Positions 24,138 through 36,797 of a stretch of 64,000 bases of DNA are shown here, in pieces. Both the position numbers and the translations under genes were made by a program. Source of the DNA: Axinella damicornis (taxonomy: Eukaryota; Porifera; Demospongiae; Axinellida; Axinellidae). Location of the stretch: contig OZ007505.1 in NCBI GenBank assembly GCA_963931865.1, positions 17,186,294 to 17,250,293 on the forward strand, given 5' to 3'. Below the pieces are notes generated by a model that was not told the origin of the DNA, searched no databases, and saw nothing but the letters and a program-made list of their open reading frames with translations. How positions within the stretch are numbered: the stretch's first letter is position 1; each line of letters begins with the position of its first letter.

Positions 24138-27073
24138 ACATCCCAGAGAGCTTTCTCGAGCAAGCCAAGTCCAAGTTTGAAGATCCTTCTCAAGACTCCA
24201 TCGCTATTTACACTGCCTTCCTGAAGGAGAAGTACCGAGGCTTGTCTGTATTTCCAGACACTGAATGGCCGCCTTCTATTGGTGACCAATACATTCGACT
24301 TGCACTAATTGAGCACACGAACCGCTTACCAACCAGAGAGTCATGCAGACAAATGCAAGAGGATCTTTTGCGAGGAAAAGTTGACAAAGTAGAAGGACAA
24401 AAGAAAGGAATTGACATTTCAGGCATCTTTGCTCATCCAGAACGTGGAAAGCAGCTGCGGGTGTTGGTAGATGGCGCTCCAGGGGTGGGTAAGACTACAC
24501 TTTGTAGAAACATTAGCAAGGACTGGGGTTGTGAGGGATTCTTGAGTGAGTACAAGCTAGTGGTTCTTCTTCACCTTCGAGACCCCCGAATTGCAAAAGC
24601 AGAGAGAATTGAAGACTTCTTTTACCATGACGACCCTGATTTACAGGCAGAGGTAGTCAAGCAGGTTAGGAAGACATCAGGGGCTGGTGTTTTGCTTATC
24701 TTTGATGGTTTTGATGAGCTCAGTGAGGAAGAGAGAATGGACAGATCACTATTTCTTGACATCATTAAAGGTGAGGTCCTTTCCCAATGCTCTGTGCTTG
24801 TGACCTCACGGCCGTATGCTTCAGAGAATCTCCAATGTCTTGGCAGTATCATTCGTCGTGTGGAAGTTCTTGGCTTTACAAAAGAGCAGGTATGTAAATG
24901 CATCACAAATACCATCAAAGATGAAACCAGAGCAGAAGCATTAGTAAGCATACTCAGAGAACGAGTTGACATCATTTCACTGTGTTACATACCTCTCAAC
25001 TGTGCCATCCTACTGTACGTTTACCAACAGCTTGATTATGCACTACCATCCACGCTCACCCAATTATTTGAAATCTTCATCCTCAATGCCTTGAAGAGAG
25101 AGTTGAAATTGCAGAGCGCACACAGCATTGCAAGAAGGATTCACAATCTAATTTCATTACCTTCCCCACTTAGTAATGACTTGGATCACCTGTGTAAGTT
25201 GGCTTTCGATGGACTAGTCAAAGACAAGATGGTGTTTCAGTACGAGGAGATTGAAGAGTCGAAGTTGCTTGGACTGATGACAGCCTTCAAAAGTTTCTCA
25301 AGTACTGGCGACAACATTACCTACCAGTTCCTTCACTTGACCATTCAGGAGTTTCTTGCAGCAAGGTGGGTTGCCACTCATATGCCACCCGAACAGCAAG
25401 CTACATTCTTTAAGGAACACCTTTCAGATGATCGCTTTCGAATGATGCTGCTCTTTCTGTCTGGGATCACAAAACTCGAGCACTCTAGTTTTGACATAGC
25501 TTTTAGTGCTGAACTAGATTTTCTTATTCCTGAGGAGGAGCGTCTTCATATTATAGGGACAGAAGAACTTTTCTTTCGTCTAGTTCACCTCCTCTATGAA
25601 TCCCAGAACACAACTCACTGCCACACACTGGCATATGCCATCCATGAACAAACAATTGTTCTGAATAGCAATGTACCAACCTTTCTGTGGCTCGCCTTTG
25701 CCGTCTTTCTTAGTAGGAGCAGCTGCACTTGGAAGCGACTGGACTTTGGAACTATTCGTGATGAAGAGATTAATATACTGTGTGAACAGCTTGAGAAAGA
25801 CGTACCCTCTTTAAGCAGTGTTATTGTCCAGCAACTACATGTTGCTGATGGACTAATGATACATTCATGTGTATTTCCTGTTACTATCCAAAAACTGTCT
25901 AGAATTATTGGAATACCTGCTTTCAAGCATTTGGAAAAGCTAGAAATCGTTGGGGCACCTCTTCTCCTTGGTTCTCATGATCTCCAGGAGCTTAGAAATT
26001 TCCATCTCTCATCTTCTGATCATGACTTGGAATCGATGCATTGCTTGATGAGGAACGGTACACTTGAAGAGCTTACATTACTCGGTGTACCAGGAATGGA
26101 TGACAGAGTTGTTGAGTGTATTGGACAGGAACTAGCTGTGTCCACAACATTGAAAGTGTTGGATATTGGATCTGTTACTATTTCCAATAGTGGATTGTGC
26201 AGTTTATTTCATGCTCTGCAACATAATAAGTCAGTGGAAACACTACATGTGCAAAAATGCATGTGCGGAGACTTAAGAGAACTTGGACTTGCAGTCGAAT
26301 CAACACTGAGCATGAATGGAACACTTCAAGTGTTATCTTTCATAGACAATGGTTCAATATCTACATTTTCTATGGCGGGGGCTACTATACAATACCCTGA
26401 AAAACTGTATGGAGGAATATTTAGAGGAATTGCAAGTAACAGTTCTACTCTGAATTCCCTGACATTAGCAGAAAACAGTTTTGTTGCAAGTGAGGAAGTA
26501 GTATTGTCACTGATTGGAATGCTACATAACAACAAGTCATTAACGTCACTGAGTATAATAGTTAAGTACCTCCCCTCAAACCTCCTCGATGCATTGGCAG
26601 TTGGTTTAATACAAAACTCATCACTTACAAGATTGTGCATTAAAAGTAGGTATACAACTTTAGAGCCTTCATTAGTATTGCTTGCTTGTGTTCTTTGTCA
26701 GAATTCATCCTTGAAAACACTGGTGTTGAACCTACAGTTCGCTGTGGCAGGGACGTTTGATCGTGTTTTGGGAGTAGAAAATTTGCTCTTCCTTTTGGGG
26801 ATGCTGGTTGCCAATAAGTCACTAACATCAATCACCTTTATGTATCATTTCACTGATGACCAGTTGAAAGCGATTGCAAGATGTTTAGTATTGAATGGTC
26901 ATCGACATGAGATTGAGCTCGGATTTGAATACCCTTCACAATCCCCAAGGTCCTCACTATGTCAACACTATGAATCAGTCATTCAAGAAGAAGTTAACAC
27001 TTTCAGGAGATATTTGTTTAACTTACTCCATTTTGTGTATCATGTGTATGAAATATACCATAGACCACTGTGA
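24138..27073 (+). CDS. NLR2 exon 3: NACHT-LRR (intact)
   Basis: Acceptor CCTTTCAG precedes 24138. The frame runs from D-IPESFLEQAKSKFED straight into LSVFPDTEWPPSIGDQY with no break. In the predicted 1066-aa protein the P-loop GAPGVGKTTLC falls near residue 201 and Walker B LLIFDGFDE near 278. VTSRPYASENL and FLHLTIQEFLAA follow, then LRRs over roughly residues 560-1000 (LKVLDIGSVTIS, NKSLTSLSII, NSSLTRLCI). It ends FVYHVYEIYHRPL. NACHT is a STAND-family NTPase module that oligomerises on ligand sensing; the LRRs are the usual sensing part. There is no signal peptide or membrane segment, so the protein is probably cytosolic. Confidence 0.93.
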
Positions 27074-28309
27074 TCCAGGCATTGAACTGCAATTAGTCTA
27101 CTGATCTACATGACTATTGTGTTGTGTTTGTACTTTACATCATATTGTATTTGGGCTATACCAGACCATAATCCACACAATAAGGGGGGGGGGGGGGGGG
27201 GGGGGGTTAGCTACACTACATTGCTAAGATCAAGATTCAAGAGAGCTTTTGTTGGAGAGTTGTAACCTGCCTATAATATTTGGCCAGGACAACTGAATTC
27301 TTCACTTCAACAGTACATTTTATTACGTGCTCTTGCTGAATTCACTTTCATAACCTTGTCTGACTAGGAGGTTTGAGCTTAGGGTCTGTTTGGCAATGGA
27401 CCTACCTGTAGTGTGCAGTCTCTAGCTAGATATAGCATTGATAGTAGGTATAGGAGTAGTCAAATATTCTGACTGAGATGCAATATTAATAGCGCATGTT
27501 TTGACCTGAGTACATCTCCCTTATGAGCAGAGCAGCCATGCCAGTGCTGCTTGCTTTGCTTTGAGTGTATCAGAGTGAGGTTCTGAGTGGAGTGGAGGCT
27601 TGCAAGGAAATGGGACCACTGCATGGTGTTCGTGCTGGTATACACTGGAGTGACCCCAATGAAGAAGGCTAAAACAAACTTTCCTGGCGCCCCTTACCTC
27701 AGCCCTTCATGCTGCTTCTCATAATAATACTGTAGCACTTGTCATTGCAGGCTAGTGGTGTGTTCTGTATTTTCCAACTGTTCCGGTCCGGCCATTCCAG
27801 GCAATACGGATGTCCTAATTCTATCACCAGTTCTGGTTCGGAAAAGGTAAGACCAACACTGCTGCATGCGTACGTACTCACAAGAGATGTAAAAGGCTCA
27901 TCAAAAATTGACTATCATAGACTCGGTAGAGTCTATATGTAGGGATACGACGTACACGCAATACATGCCAATACAAAAAAATCTCTCCAAATCTCAGAAA
28001 CGGTACACTTATAAGCCTTTATAACCACGTACCGTGCATCTTCGAGTGTTTTCATCACCAACAAGACTCCCGCGTCGCGAAAACCCGTCGCGAAAGTACC
28101 ACACCAGGCACTCGCAAAATGGGCAAATTGTTTTTCTTTCTTCTTTCTTTCTTTCTTCTTTCTTCAGACAACTTAGCTCAACGTTGCCTCAATCTGTCAC
28201 GATGGTTTTCGCACGAAACAGCAGCATTTTCACCCGAGCAGTGCAACGTCCCATCGCTTTTCCGCTACCTCCAAGTCTTCACCAGGCGGCTGCAGCTGCC
28301 CACTCAATA
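27074..28309. other. Spacer downstream of NLR2
   Basis: It contains a poly-G run at 27184-27206 and short open frames that I do not recognise. No host gene was seen. Confidence 0.55.
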
Positions 28310-29102
28310 ACTATGGCTTCGTTTGTCACGCCATTTTCACTTTTTTACGCATGCGCACGATCACTTAGCAACGATACGTAATTATTACTCAAGATCGCTG
28401 AATTAGAAATAGTGGGGGAAGCGATGTGTTGTCAAACGAGGCACTCTTTATAAGACTGAGGTTAGCCCCTGTACGCATGATTTAGCTAATCTTATATTGC
28501 TACCTATACTGTATTCTGTGAGCAGGGTGAATGCCTATCTCAACTCTCAACACCCGTATGAATGTCCCTACTATAAACTGCCTATGCCATGCATGGTCTT
28601 CAGACAGGGAGAACTCAGTGGCTTTGTCATCCATCTAGGGAACAGTTGACTTGAGATGCCCGGGCCTGATTCTTCAGCCAATGCTGGAAGTGTAATACCT
28701 GAGTAATATTTATACACTACTGCCCAGGTGCCTGTGAGGGCGCTGGCCCAGGTGCCTGTGAGGTCACTGACTTCTGCAGCAAACTTCAGCTCAAACATGC
28801 GCCTGCTGCCAAAAAAAATTACATAAACAAGTAATAAAAAACATTAAAAATGTAGCAGGATGTAGGGATACCAGAACGGCAAAAAGTAAGGAAACAAGAG
28901 GGATGATCGAACATAACAGTGAAGTATACAATCACCCCTACATATCTTTTTTCATTGTACATGTATAATTATATGGAAGAAGATCTCTGTAGGGGTGATT
29001 GTATACTTCACTGTTATGTTCGATCATCCCTCTTGTTTCCTTACTTTTTGCCGTTCTGGTATCCCTACATCCTGCTACATTTTTAATGTTTTTTATTACT
29101 TG
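28310..29102. mobile_element. Repeat ending in a 275-bp palindrome, copy 2
   Basis: The palindrome runs about 28828-29102. CAAGTAATAAAAAACATT on the left pairs with AATGTTTTTTATTACTTG on the right, and the GATGTAGGGATACC arms are shared with copy 1. The preceding segment matches 23220-23660. It contains a short tandem repeat (CCAGGTGCCTGTGAGG) near 28725-28760. Confidence 0.85.
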
Positions 29103-29685
29103 TAATTATATGTAACGGACACGCATGCGCATTCAGCAATGCCCACAGTCATTGCAGATCGGGAACGAGACTGCGCTAAAGTTGCAGGAATAGCAGTGAA
29201 CCCAACAGGGCACCCTGGACAGTTTTGTGAAGAAAACTGAGGAGACTCGCAGTTCTCCAAGAACTCAGAGAGTTCAGTCTGGTCCCATTCGCCATGTTGC
29301 AGCCTCCAAGATCGCGAGACATTCCCCCATCAGCAGAGGAGAAGGAAGCGGTGGTATGGGTGTGCACACTGGATCACACACTGGGACCTACGAGCACACC
29401 ACGTCCACCCAACAGTCTGTAGATACAGCTACTTCCAGTAGCCATCCACAATCATCTGCAACCGGTTCACTGGAACTTCAGACTACCACGTCGCGGAATA
29501 AGCTGCAACTGTCTGAGGTGAAAGGTGACTTGTTCTCCTGTCCCGCCTCCGCCTTCCTGGTGCACTGTGTCAGTGAAGACATGCACATGGGCAAGGGGAT
29601 AGCTACCCTTTTCAAGCAGAAGTTTGGAGGAGTAGGGGAACTCACAGGGTCAGCCATTCTAGCTATAGCTATCACTCAGTTCACT

Positions 29686-29737
29686 TAGCCTCGTTCCCAG
29701 GCTCTCCCACGCGCGAACAAAAATGGGAACGAGGCTA
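29686..29737. mobile_element. 52-bp foldback element with 9-bp target duplication
   Basis: TAGCCTCGTTCCCAG to GGGAACGAGGCTA. It is flanked by CAGTTCACT at 29677-29685 and 29738-29746. OARD1-A keeps an uninterrupted TTAGTTCACTGGAAATGG at the same place. Confidence 0.92.
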
Positions 29738-30303
29738 CAGTTCACTGGAAATGGCGGGAATATGTAGTCTGTTGAGCTAGAACAATTTCTCACGCTCACC
29801 GGAAGTTGGGGGCGGGGTGAGCCATACCAGGATCCAATGAAGAAGAGAGCTAAAGGTGTTTGATTTTTACCTCCATATAGACCTTTCAGCCAAATGTTAC
29901 TCTCTCAAGGGTACATGTAGGATAGGGGCAATTTACCAATGAAACAACAGGTGAGATCGAACCTGGAGCTTTTGGTCACAGTCAAATGCTTTAACCACTT
30001 GCCACGAATCTAACCCTCCCGGGTCCGGGCCCCCTTACATATAAGCCTATCCTTGCTGCTGCACTTTTTTGTCACCTCCTGACTGTAGTACCTTAGCTGC
30101 ATGATCGATGTGGTTGTCATTTATCCCATTGACAGATGTAAGAACTGGCGGTCTTGCTGTCCTCAAGAGAGAAGACAGGTTCATTTATTATCTGGTGAGT
30201 ACATGAAATATCTGACGACATCATAATATTATTGTCCAAACAATAGAGTGGAAGTTCAGTGTAGCCATAGCCTAGTGAAATACCGTAATTTCCCAATAAT
30301 ATG

Positions 30304-30363
30304 CCCACCCTCGAAAGTACACCCACCCTCGAAAGTACACCCACCCTCGAAAGTACACCCACC
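30304..30363. repeat. 18-bp tandem repeat
   Basis: About three copies of CCCACCCTCGAAAGTACA in the second intron of OARD1-B. The foldback element at 30365 is inserted at its right end. Confidence 0.92.
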
Positions 30364-30364
30364 C

Positions 30365-30445
30365 TAGCCTCGTACCCAGTCCCACGCCCAGCTTTTTGTC
30401 GCTTGCAGTACGATAAAGCGGGGCGTGGGACTGGGAGCGAGGCTA
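30365..30445. mobile_element. 81-bp foldback element with 9-bp target duplication
   Basis: TAGCCTCGTACCCAGTCCC to GGGACTGGGAGCGAGGCTA. It is flanked by CACCCACCC at 30356-30364 and 30446-30454. Because the site is itself repetitive the duplication is suggestive, not decisive. Confidence 0.82.
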
Positions 30446-32339
30446 CACCCACCCCCATTTTCACGATAAGTTGTTGCACAGCTGTTCCATTGCTTTCCTG
30501 TTGGAGGTAATAGGGTGGGCGTACTTTCGACTAATAAATTACCCTGTGCAAGAAGTATATACTGTGAAAGAGGTTGACTACGAAATGAAGGCGATTGTGG
30601 TACATTTACAATGAATTAAATTTAATTTGTTGCATGACATTCCATACTGTATCCTAGTGCATGACATGAGCCTGTGCACGCACTAGCTGTGCTTTGCATG
30701 TTGGTATCTTCGTGTGTGCCATAACACCAGCAGCGCACTATGGAATTCTCGGCAGCAGCATCAATTGGCCAATTGGCAAGTCCCGAAGATGGTCTGTGCA
30801 CTCTTCGTCATTCAAGCACTCCGGCTATGTCTTGTTTGCTATTTCCTGCAGCAACTCACATAAAGAGATTGCTGAGAAACTCAGGGTTAGTAGTATAGTT
30901 AACACCTTGCTAAAACGTAATGACCATTGCAGTACCATAACTATGGCACTTGTATAATTATTTTGCACGTTATTACATTACACATCCTGTTGTGCCTGGA
31001 TTTTGTGTTCTTGGGTGGGCCTATTTCTAAAGTATGATCGCCCTTGCGGGAGATTACAGTGAGCCTGCCCAATTAGCATGAACATTGTATGTATGTGTGT
31101 GCCAATCAGTGACTGTGCCGGTTACGATGCATACAAACAAAGTGCGTACAAACAAAGTTCCTACAATGGTGGTAATGGTCACATGCATTTCAAGCTGCTT
31201 GCTCGTGCAGGCTTGCCCTACAATGTTAGTATTCGCTGAGTAATGGACTGCATGATGCTGACATTGTAGACTACTTTATGATGTTAATTCTCCAGGTGAC
31301 CAAGGTTTGCTACTTCCACAAGCCTACCTACGACACCCTCCGCTCCTCTCTTCATGCCCTGAGAGACCACTGTGTGAGCAGTGAAGTGCGAAAGCTGTGT
31401 ATGCCTCGTATCGGGTGTGGGCTGGACAAACTGAAGTGGGAAAGGGTGGTAGCAGTGATCCAAGAGGTCTTTGCTGACGTGGATATGGCCATCACTGTCT
31501 GGGAACGAGACTAAGTCCAGCTCAGCTTGACGAGCCTGACATTTTGGTACCCTTGTTACTGGGAAGAATTGGATCCCATTTCTGCATACATACGTGGGTG
31601 GAAGTTCTAACCCTGACTCACCGGCCCAAGTTCTAGCAATGTGGATATCAGTGTGCAGTGCTTGTGCATTGGAATCTACTATTTGACTGTAGGTTGCTAA
31701 GTGAGTAAGGTAGTCACGGTACCGTAGTGTTATAATCCCTACATTGGTGTCCAATAATTACGACAAATGGTTTAGCTCCATTTGATATTAGCTCTGATGA
31801 CATGGTGCCATGACTACAGCACCCCTCAAAGACATCTGTTCAACTGAGTGAGATACACATGACTCTTATGAGAGTGGACATGTGATATGTGAGACACTTC
31901 TATGAAGGGTGAACAATTGGAACTTGGAAGCTGTTGCTTGGTGGTGTCACATGACAATTGAGGCTGTTATTTGCATGAACTTGCTTGTTGGTGTCACTGT
32001 CACATGACAGATAGCTTCCACCATCGTATGTGTATGTGTAGTTTTGCTTCAGCATCCAATAGGATGGATGGATGGAATTTGACCTGATTTAAACAGTTTG
32101 CTTTGTAGTGTGACTGGTTGTCCTCACCCTCACCTCTTACACATGCACACACCCTCCGTCCCTCACATCCTCACAGAGCCCCAGTCGAGCAATCCGCCGT
32201 TACCCCTCTGGCTCAGGCCGCAGAAGATTCTCCACCTCCATATCGTCCTCTGCCTCTATTGAGGAAAGCTCAAGTAAGCCTTGTTACCCCCTTCTCCCCA
32301 CCTCTACTCCTTCCCCTCTACCACACACCTCCTACTCCC

Positions 32340-32700
32340 CTTCCCCCCCCCCCCCCCCCCCCCCCACTCCCTTCCCTTCTCCCCTCACCTCTTCCCTCCT
32401 CCCCTTGTCTCTTCCCCTTCCTTCCTCCCCTTGTCTCTTCCCCTTTCCTTCTCCCCTTGTCTCCTCCCCTTCCTTCCTCCCCTTGTCTCTTCCCCTTTCC
32501 TTCTCCCCTCACCCCTTCCCTCCTCCCCTTGTCTCTTCCCCTTCCTTCCTCCCCTTGTCTCTTCCCCTTCCTTCCTCCCCTTGTCTCTTCCCTTTCCTTC
32601 TCCCTTCACCCCTTCCCTCCTCCCCTTGTCTCTTTCCCTTCCCTCCTCCCCCTCCCTCCTCCCCTTTCCTCAAACTCTTCTCTCCTCCTTCCTCCTCCAC
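32340..32700. repeat. Poly-C and CT-rich minisatellite in AHCYL copy 2 intron
   Basis: A C run at about 32343-32366 is followed by about 320 bp of repeats built on CTTCCTTCCTCCCCTTGTCT. Long proline/serine open frames across it are products of the repeat. Confidence 0.95.
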
Positions 32701-32999
32701 CTATAATTAATCTTTCGTAAAAATTGTTGCAGTTCGAATATGTCCCTACTACCAGATGGCAAGAATGTATGGCTACTGTGGCAGTAATGAGTGTTTTATG
32801 CCTTTTGGTTCCACTTCAGCAAAATACGTGCGATCCACCTTGCCAAGATTTTTCTCAGCTATAGAAGCAGTAGTTATACTTGTGCCAAAGCAAACTGCTT
32901 CATTGCCGCCATATTCTGGCCAGCTGGAAGTAAGCCCTGACGCACAAGGACATATCCAAGCTTCCACATTACATGAAAAAAGGTCTATAGAAAGAGTAA

Positions 33000-33209
<210 letters not shown>

Positions 33210-33554
33210 TGAACTTGTGTACATGTATGTGTACGTACGTCTTGAAAGCTGAGGGAAGGAGGGAGAGAGAGAGACCCACTTACATGTACCAGACATGGGC
33301 AGTATTCATCTAGAGCTGAATTTAATCTCAGACAGACTGGTAGTGGGAAATGCTCTTGAGTGGTAATTACTTTCAACAGTAAACCGCAAACCACATGAAG
33401 ACTGTGTGAATAGGTTATGGAGGAATTCAGATGTATGTCCCTCCCCTGTCAAACCAAATCACTGTGCTATGAATAACATGCCAACCTTGGAAGTCCCCCA
33501 TTCATCCTGAGTGTTTTCAGAACATAACTCCCTCCCACCTCACTTCCTTCATCC

Positions 33555-33693
33555 CTTCCTCCTTCCTCCCTCCCCTCCCTCCCTCCCTCCCTCCCTCCCT
33601 CCCTCCCTCCCTCCCTCCCTCCCTCCCTCCCTCCCTCCCTCCCTCCCTCCCTCCCTCCCTCCCTCCCTCCCTCCCTCCCTCCCTCCCTCCCTC
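33555..33693. repeat. (CCCT)n microsatellite, left part
   Basis: Near-perfect CCCT tetranucleotides in the intron after the exon ending at 33198. The array resumes at about 34006 and runs to about 34330, on the far side of the element at 33694-34005. Confidence 0.97.
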
Positions 33694-34005
33694 TAGTGTT
33701 GTTTTAGTATTGCTATCCGAGTATTAGTTTAGTTATAGTTAGTTTTTTGGATTCAGTGGACAGATTTAGTTAGTTACAGTTATTGTTGTGCTCCTTCAGA
33801 AGCTTTTAGTTATAGTTTTAGTTAGTTAACTAAAATGGAAAAAGGCTAACTAAAAGGGTTTTAGTTTTAGTTAACTAAAAGAAAACTAGTGAAATTCACT
33901 GTTTTCATTCTAGTTTTAGTTAGTTATAGTTTTGATTAACTAGAAGTCAAAACCCCATACTAAAAGGGTATTTAGTTATTGTTATAGTTAACTAAAACAA
34001 CACTA
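33694..34005. mobile_element. hAT-like MITE rich in TTAGTT, inserted in a (CCCT)n array
   Basis: The inverted ends TAGTGTTGTTTTAGT (33694) and ACTAAAACAACACTA (to 34005) enclose AGTTAGTT/AACTAAAA-rich sequence. A relative at 56161-56454 has an exact 8-bp target duplication. Both lie in AHCYL introns, but not the same intron, so they are separate insertions. Confidence 0.8.
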
Positions 34006-34330
34006 CCTCCCTCCCTCCCTCCCTCCCCCCCCCCCCCCCCCTCCCTCCCTCCCTCCCTCCCTCCCTCCCTCCCTCCCTCCCTCCCTCCCTCCCTCCCTCC
34101 CTCCCCCCCCCTCCCTCCCTCCCCCCCCTCCCTCCCTCCCTCCCTCCCTCCCTCCCTCCCTCCCTCCCTCCCTCCCTCCCTCCCTCCCTCCCCCCCCTCC
34201 CTCCCTCCCTCCCTCCCTCCCTCCCTCCCTCCCTCCCTCCCTCCCTCCCTCCCTCCCCCCTCCCTTCCTCCCTCCCTCCCTCCATCCCTTCCTCCCTTCC
34301 TCTCTCTCCCTTCCTCTCTCTCCCTGCCTC
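34006..34330. repeat. (CCCT)n microsatellite, right part
   Basis: CCCT tetranucleotides interrupted by several C runs, ending about 45 bp before the AHCYL exon at 34378. Confidence 0.97.
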
Positions 34331-35184
34331 CCTCCCTTTCTGACACCCCCTCTCCTTCCTTACCTCCATCCCATCAGAGATGCCTGGTCTCATGCTACTA
34401 CGAAAGAAGACGTGTGAATGTGAAGCCAAAGGGGAGAAGCCTCTCAGGGGTGCCAAGATCGTAGTGTGCACACACATCACTGCCCAGGCAGCTGTGAGTT
34501 GTGCACCATCCCAGTTGCTTTCCATCTCCAGTTTCTACATGTAACTGCTTGCAAAATACTATTGGGGGGGGGGGACTGACCTGGAAATGAGGCTAATGTA
34601 CTGTAACAGTACATTTGTAAGTGGTTGAACTGGGGGGCTGGACTGGCCTGGGAATGGAACTGTCCTGGGAATGGGACCCAGCCACTGGTATGGTGTACTA
34701 GTATAGGTCATGCACGCATCACCATCTTTGGAAAGAAGTCGTTCATGTGGTAGTGACCTTGGTAGTACATAGAGGTTCTATATTTAGCCTTGTTCTCCCA
34801 GGCCATTCCTACCTCCTCTAGTCTTTGATCACTTGCAGTACGCAAATACGGAGAGGGAAGGCCTGGGAGATCTGGAGATTGGCGTATCGTAGAGCATACT
34901 GTGTATGATCTGTTGCAGGTTCTCCTGGAGACGCTCGTGGAGTGTGGGGCTCAGGTGCGCTGGTGTGCATCCAACATCCACTCCACTCAGAATGAGGTGG
35001 CAGCTGCCCTTGCTGAGGCTGGTGAGGATGTGTGTTGTATGTTGTGTGTGTGTAAACTACAACCTTCAGAAACAGATCAGTGGACGAACGCGCGGTGCTC
35101 CAGGGCTTGCAGAGCTGGAGCAGCTACATATGGAGTCAAACAGTCAGCGCAGTCGACATCTGTTTATACCGCGACTCCACAATA

Positions 35185-35660
35185 GTCTCGCGTAGCCAGA
35201 GGCAAGGGTACTAGTCTAACAAGCTAGCCCTTCGCTTTCTCCAGCGCGCGATCGCTTTCAGTATGCGCGCGCGGAGAAGTAAGGTCTAGAAACTTTGGAC
35301 CACTTTACTCGGTACGTAAGAATGCAATTAATCTTACTTCACGTCCGTTTACGTCATATTAGTGCAACTGCAGTCAGTCGATTCTGGCCCGCTAACCTCG
35401 TTGACTGTTTGTACTTCTGTCTGTTTGGTCGTTGTGCAGGAGAACAGCAATCGCAGGCAACTTCAGACAGTCCTCAACGCTTGTACCGAGCGATTTGAAA
35501 GATCACCACGTGACAGCTGCAATCTGATTGGCTCTACCCGATTTCGAGTAGAGCCCAAGCAAAGTGGTCCAAAGTTTCTAGACCCTCTTTTTCCCCGTGC
35601 GGTCACGTGAGTCGATCCGTGCTGGGGAAAATTCGAGGGGCTAGCCCGCTAGACTACAAG
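35185..35660. mobile_element. Inverted-repeat element in the region of the missing AHCYL exon
   Basis: Imperfect inverted arms: GGTCTAGAAACTTTGGACCA at about 35283 pairs with TGGTCCAAAGTTTCTAGACC at about 35563-35582. Outer arms around ACTAGTCTAACAAGCTAGCC and GGCTAGCCCGCTAGACTAC also pair. It is flanked by a direct duplication of about 85 bp (35092-35180 and 35676-35760, both with TTGCAGAGCT and GAGCAGCTACAT). Confidence 0.6.
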
Positions 35661-36299
35661 GGTACAAGCGAGCGGGGCCTTCAGGTCTTGCAGAGCTTGA
35701 GCAGCTACATGTGGAGTCGAACAGTGAGTGTAATCGACATGTTTATCTCAGCTCCTCACTCGCAAATTCACTCTTGGTTAGAGCATAGATAATACTATGG
35801 TTAGAGATCTACTCGTAAGCACGTGGCCAGGCTGCGAATGCGGCCGCGGCGTGCGCGAGAGGCAATTATGCGGATACGTATTCCTAGTTTTAGGTGGAAG
35901 AATAGTGTACATGTACATTGTCCATGGTTTCCAGAATGCAAGATCCATGACTAGTAAAGCATACCCACTGCATGTCAGGGATGGTACAGTGACCAAGCGC
36001 TATACTAAAGGATGCAGATATCCCTCGTCTGTTTCAGTATTGGCCTAGGAACATAGAGTACAGTGTACCACACCTCAATAATCAAATTAGGGGCATGGTC
36101 AGAGAGTGAGGGTATTATCCATGTGGACACACATTTGTTTCTGGAAACTTTTCCTTTTCTGTGAACCTCGTTCCCAGGCTCCCCCTGTGTGCGTGGTAAG
36201 GAGAAATTTGCCGCACACACACGGGAACAAGACTAATGCTTGTGTAGTACACGTTTAACATCGCCGCCTCAGGGTTTCTTTTGGGGGGCTTGATAACGT

Positions 36300-36434
36300 T
36301 TTACCCCCCCCCCCCCCCCCCCCCCCCTCCTTTAGAGATTTCAAACCCAGACCCCCTAAATGGCGACTGCTGTGCACTATTCAGTGCCCCCCCCCAACTT
36401 TCTCTATGTTCTGTTTTGCCCCCCCCCCCCCCCA
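36300..36434. repeat. Two poly-C tracts
   Basis: C runs at about 36304-36327 and 36418-36434 in the AHCYL copy 2 intron that ends at 36501. Confidence 0.95.
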
Positions 36435-36713
36435 CCCTTGTGATATTTTCTGAAATAAACCCTGCACCTTAATCATGTTTTGTTCACTGGCTTCCCCACA
36501 GACCAAGTTTGACAACCTCTACAGCTGCCGAGAATCCGTCATTGACAGGTGAGATATGGACACATCAGGAACATGTACGTAATATCTAAATGAAGTCCTA
36601 TTGCCCTACTGCTGGAACAGTAGTGTGTTTTTTTTGTACGAAACTGACTGTCATGAGGAAGGTGCCGTCAGTCAATCCCATTGAAGGGACCTCGAAAGAA
36701 ATTGTGCTAAAAG

Positions 36714-36797
36714 TAGCCTTGTTCCCTGGCCCAGGCCCAGCTTGCAGTGCAGAAAAGCAGGAGACGAAAAGCTGGGTGGGGCCTGGGAAGAAGGCTT
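36714..36797. mobile_element. Foldback element with 9-bp target duplication
   Basis: TAGCCTTGTTCCCTGGCCC to GGCCTGGGAAGAAGGCTT. It is flanked by TGCTAAAAG at 36705-36713 and 36798-36806. It lies in the AHCYL copy 2 intron after the exon ending at 36548. Confidence 0.85.

Larger units (their letters stand above)
29190..31514 (+). pseudogene. OARD1/TARG1-like, copy B (broken)
   Basis: Exons by homology: about 29190-29648, 30136-30194 and 31296-31514. The start codon is replaced (GAATAGCAGTG against GAATGGCAGTG). Two bases are missing in the KQGTLDS region, and 5 bp are lost at the end of exon 1 (GAACTCACAGG against GAACTCAAATCGCAGG), which shifts the splice phase. Exon 2 keeps [13 protein letters not shown] and exon 3 keeps [15 protein letters not shown]. 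The end reads ITVWERD instead of ITVYYL, running into a TGGGAACGAGAC repeat-like tail. Foldback elements at 29686 and 30365 sit in its introns. Confidence 0.85.

Noticed and set aside
32118..32720. 200-codon proline/serine-rich open frame, and its glycine/lysine-rich minus-strand shadow
   Set aside because: Produced by the CT-rich minisatellite and poly-C run in an AHCYL intron. Only 32177-32273 is supported as an exon, by splice sites and homology.
33972..34525. Long glycine/glutamate/arginine-rich minus-strand frames
   Set aside because: They translate the (CCCT)n array; low complexity, no gene structure.
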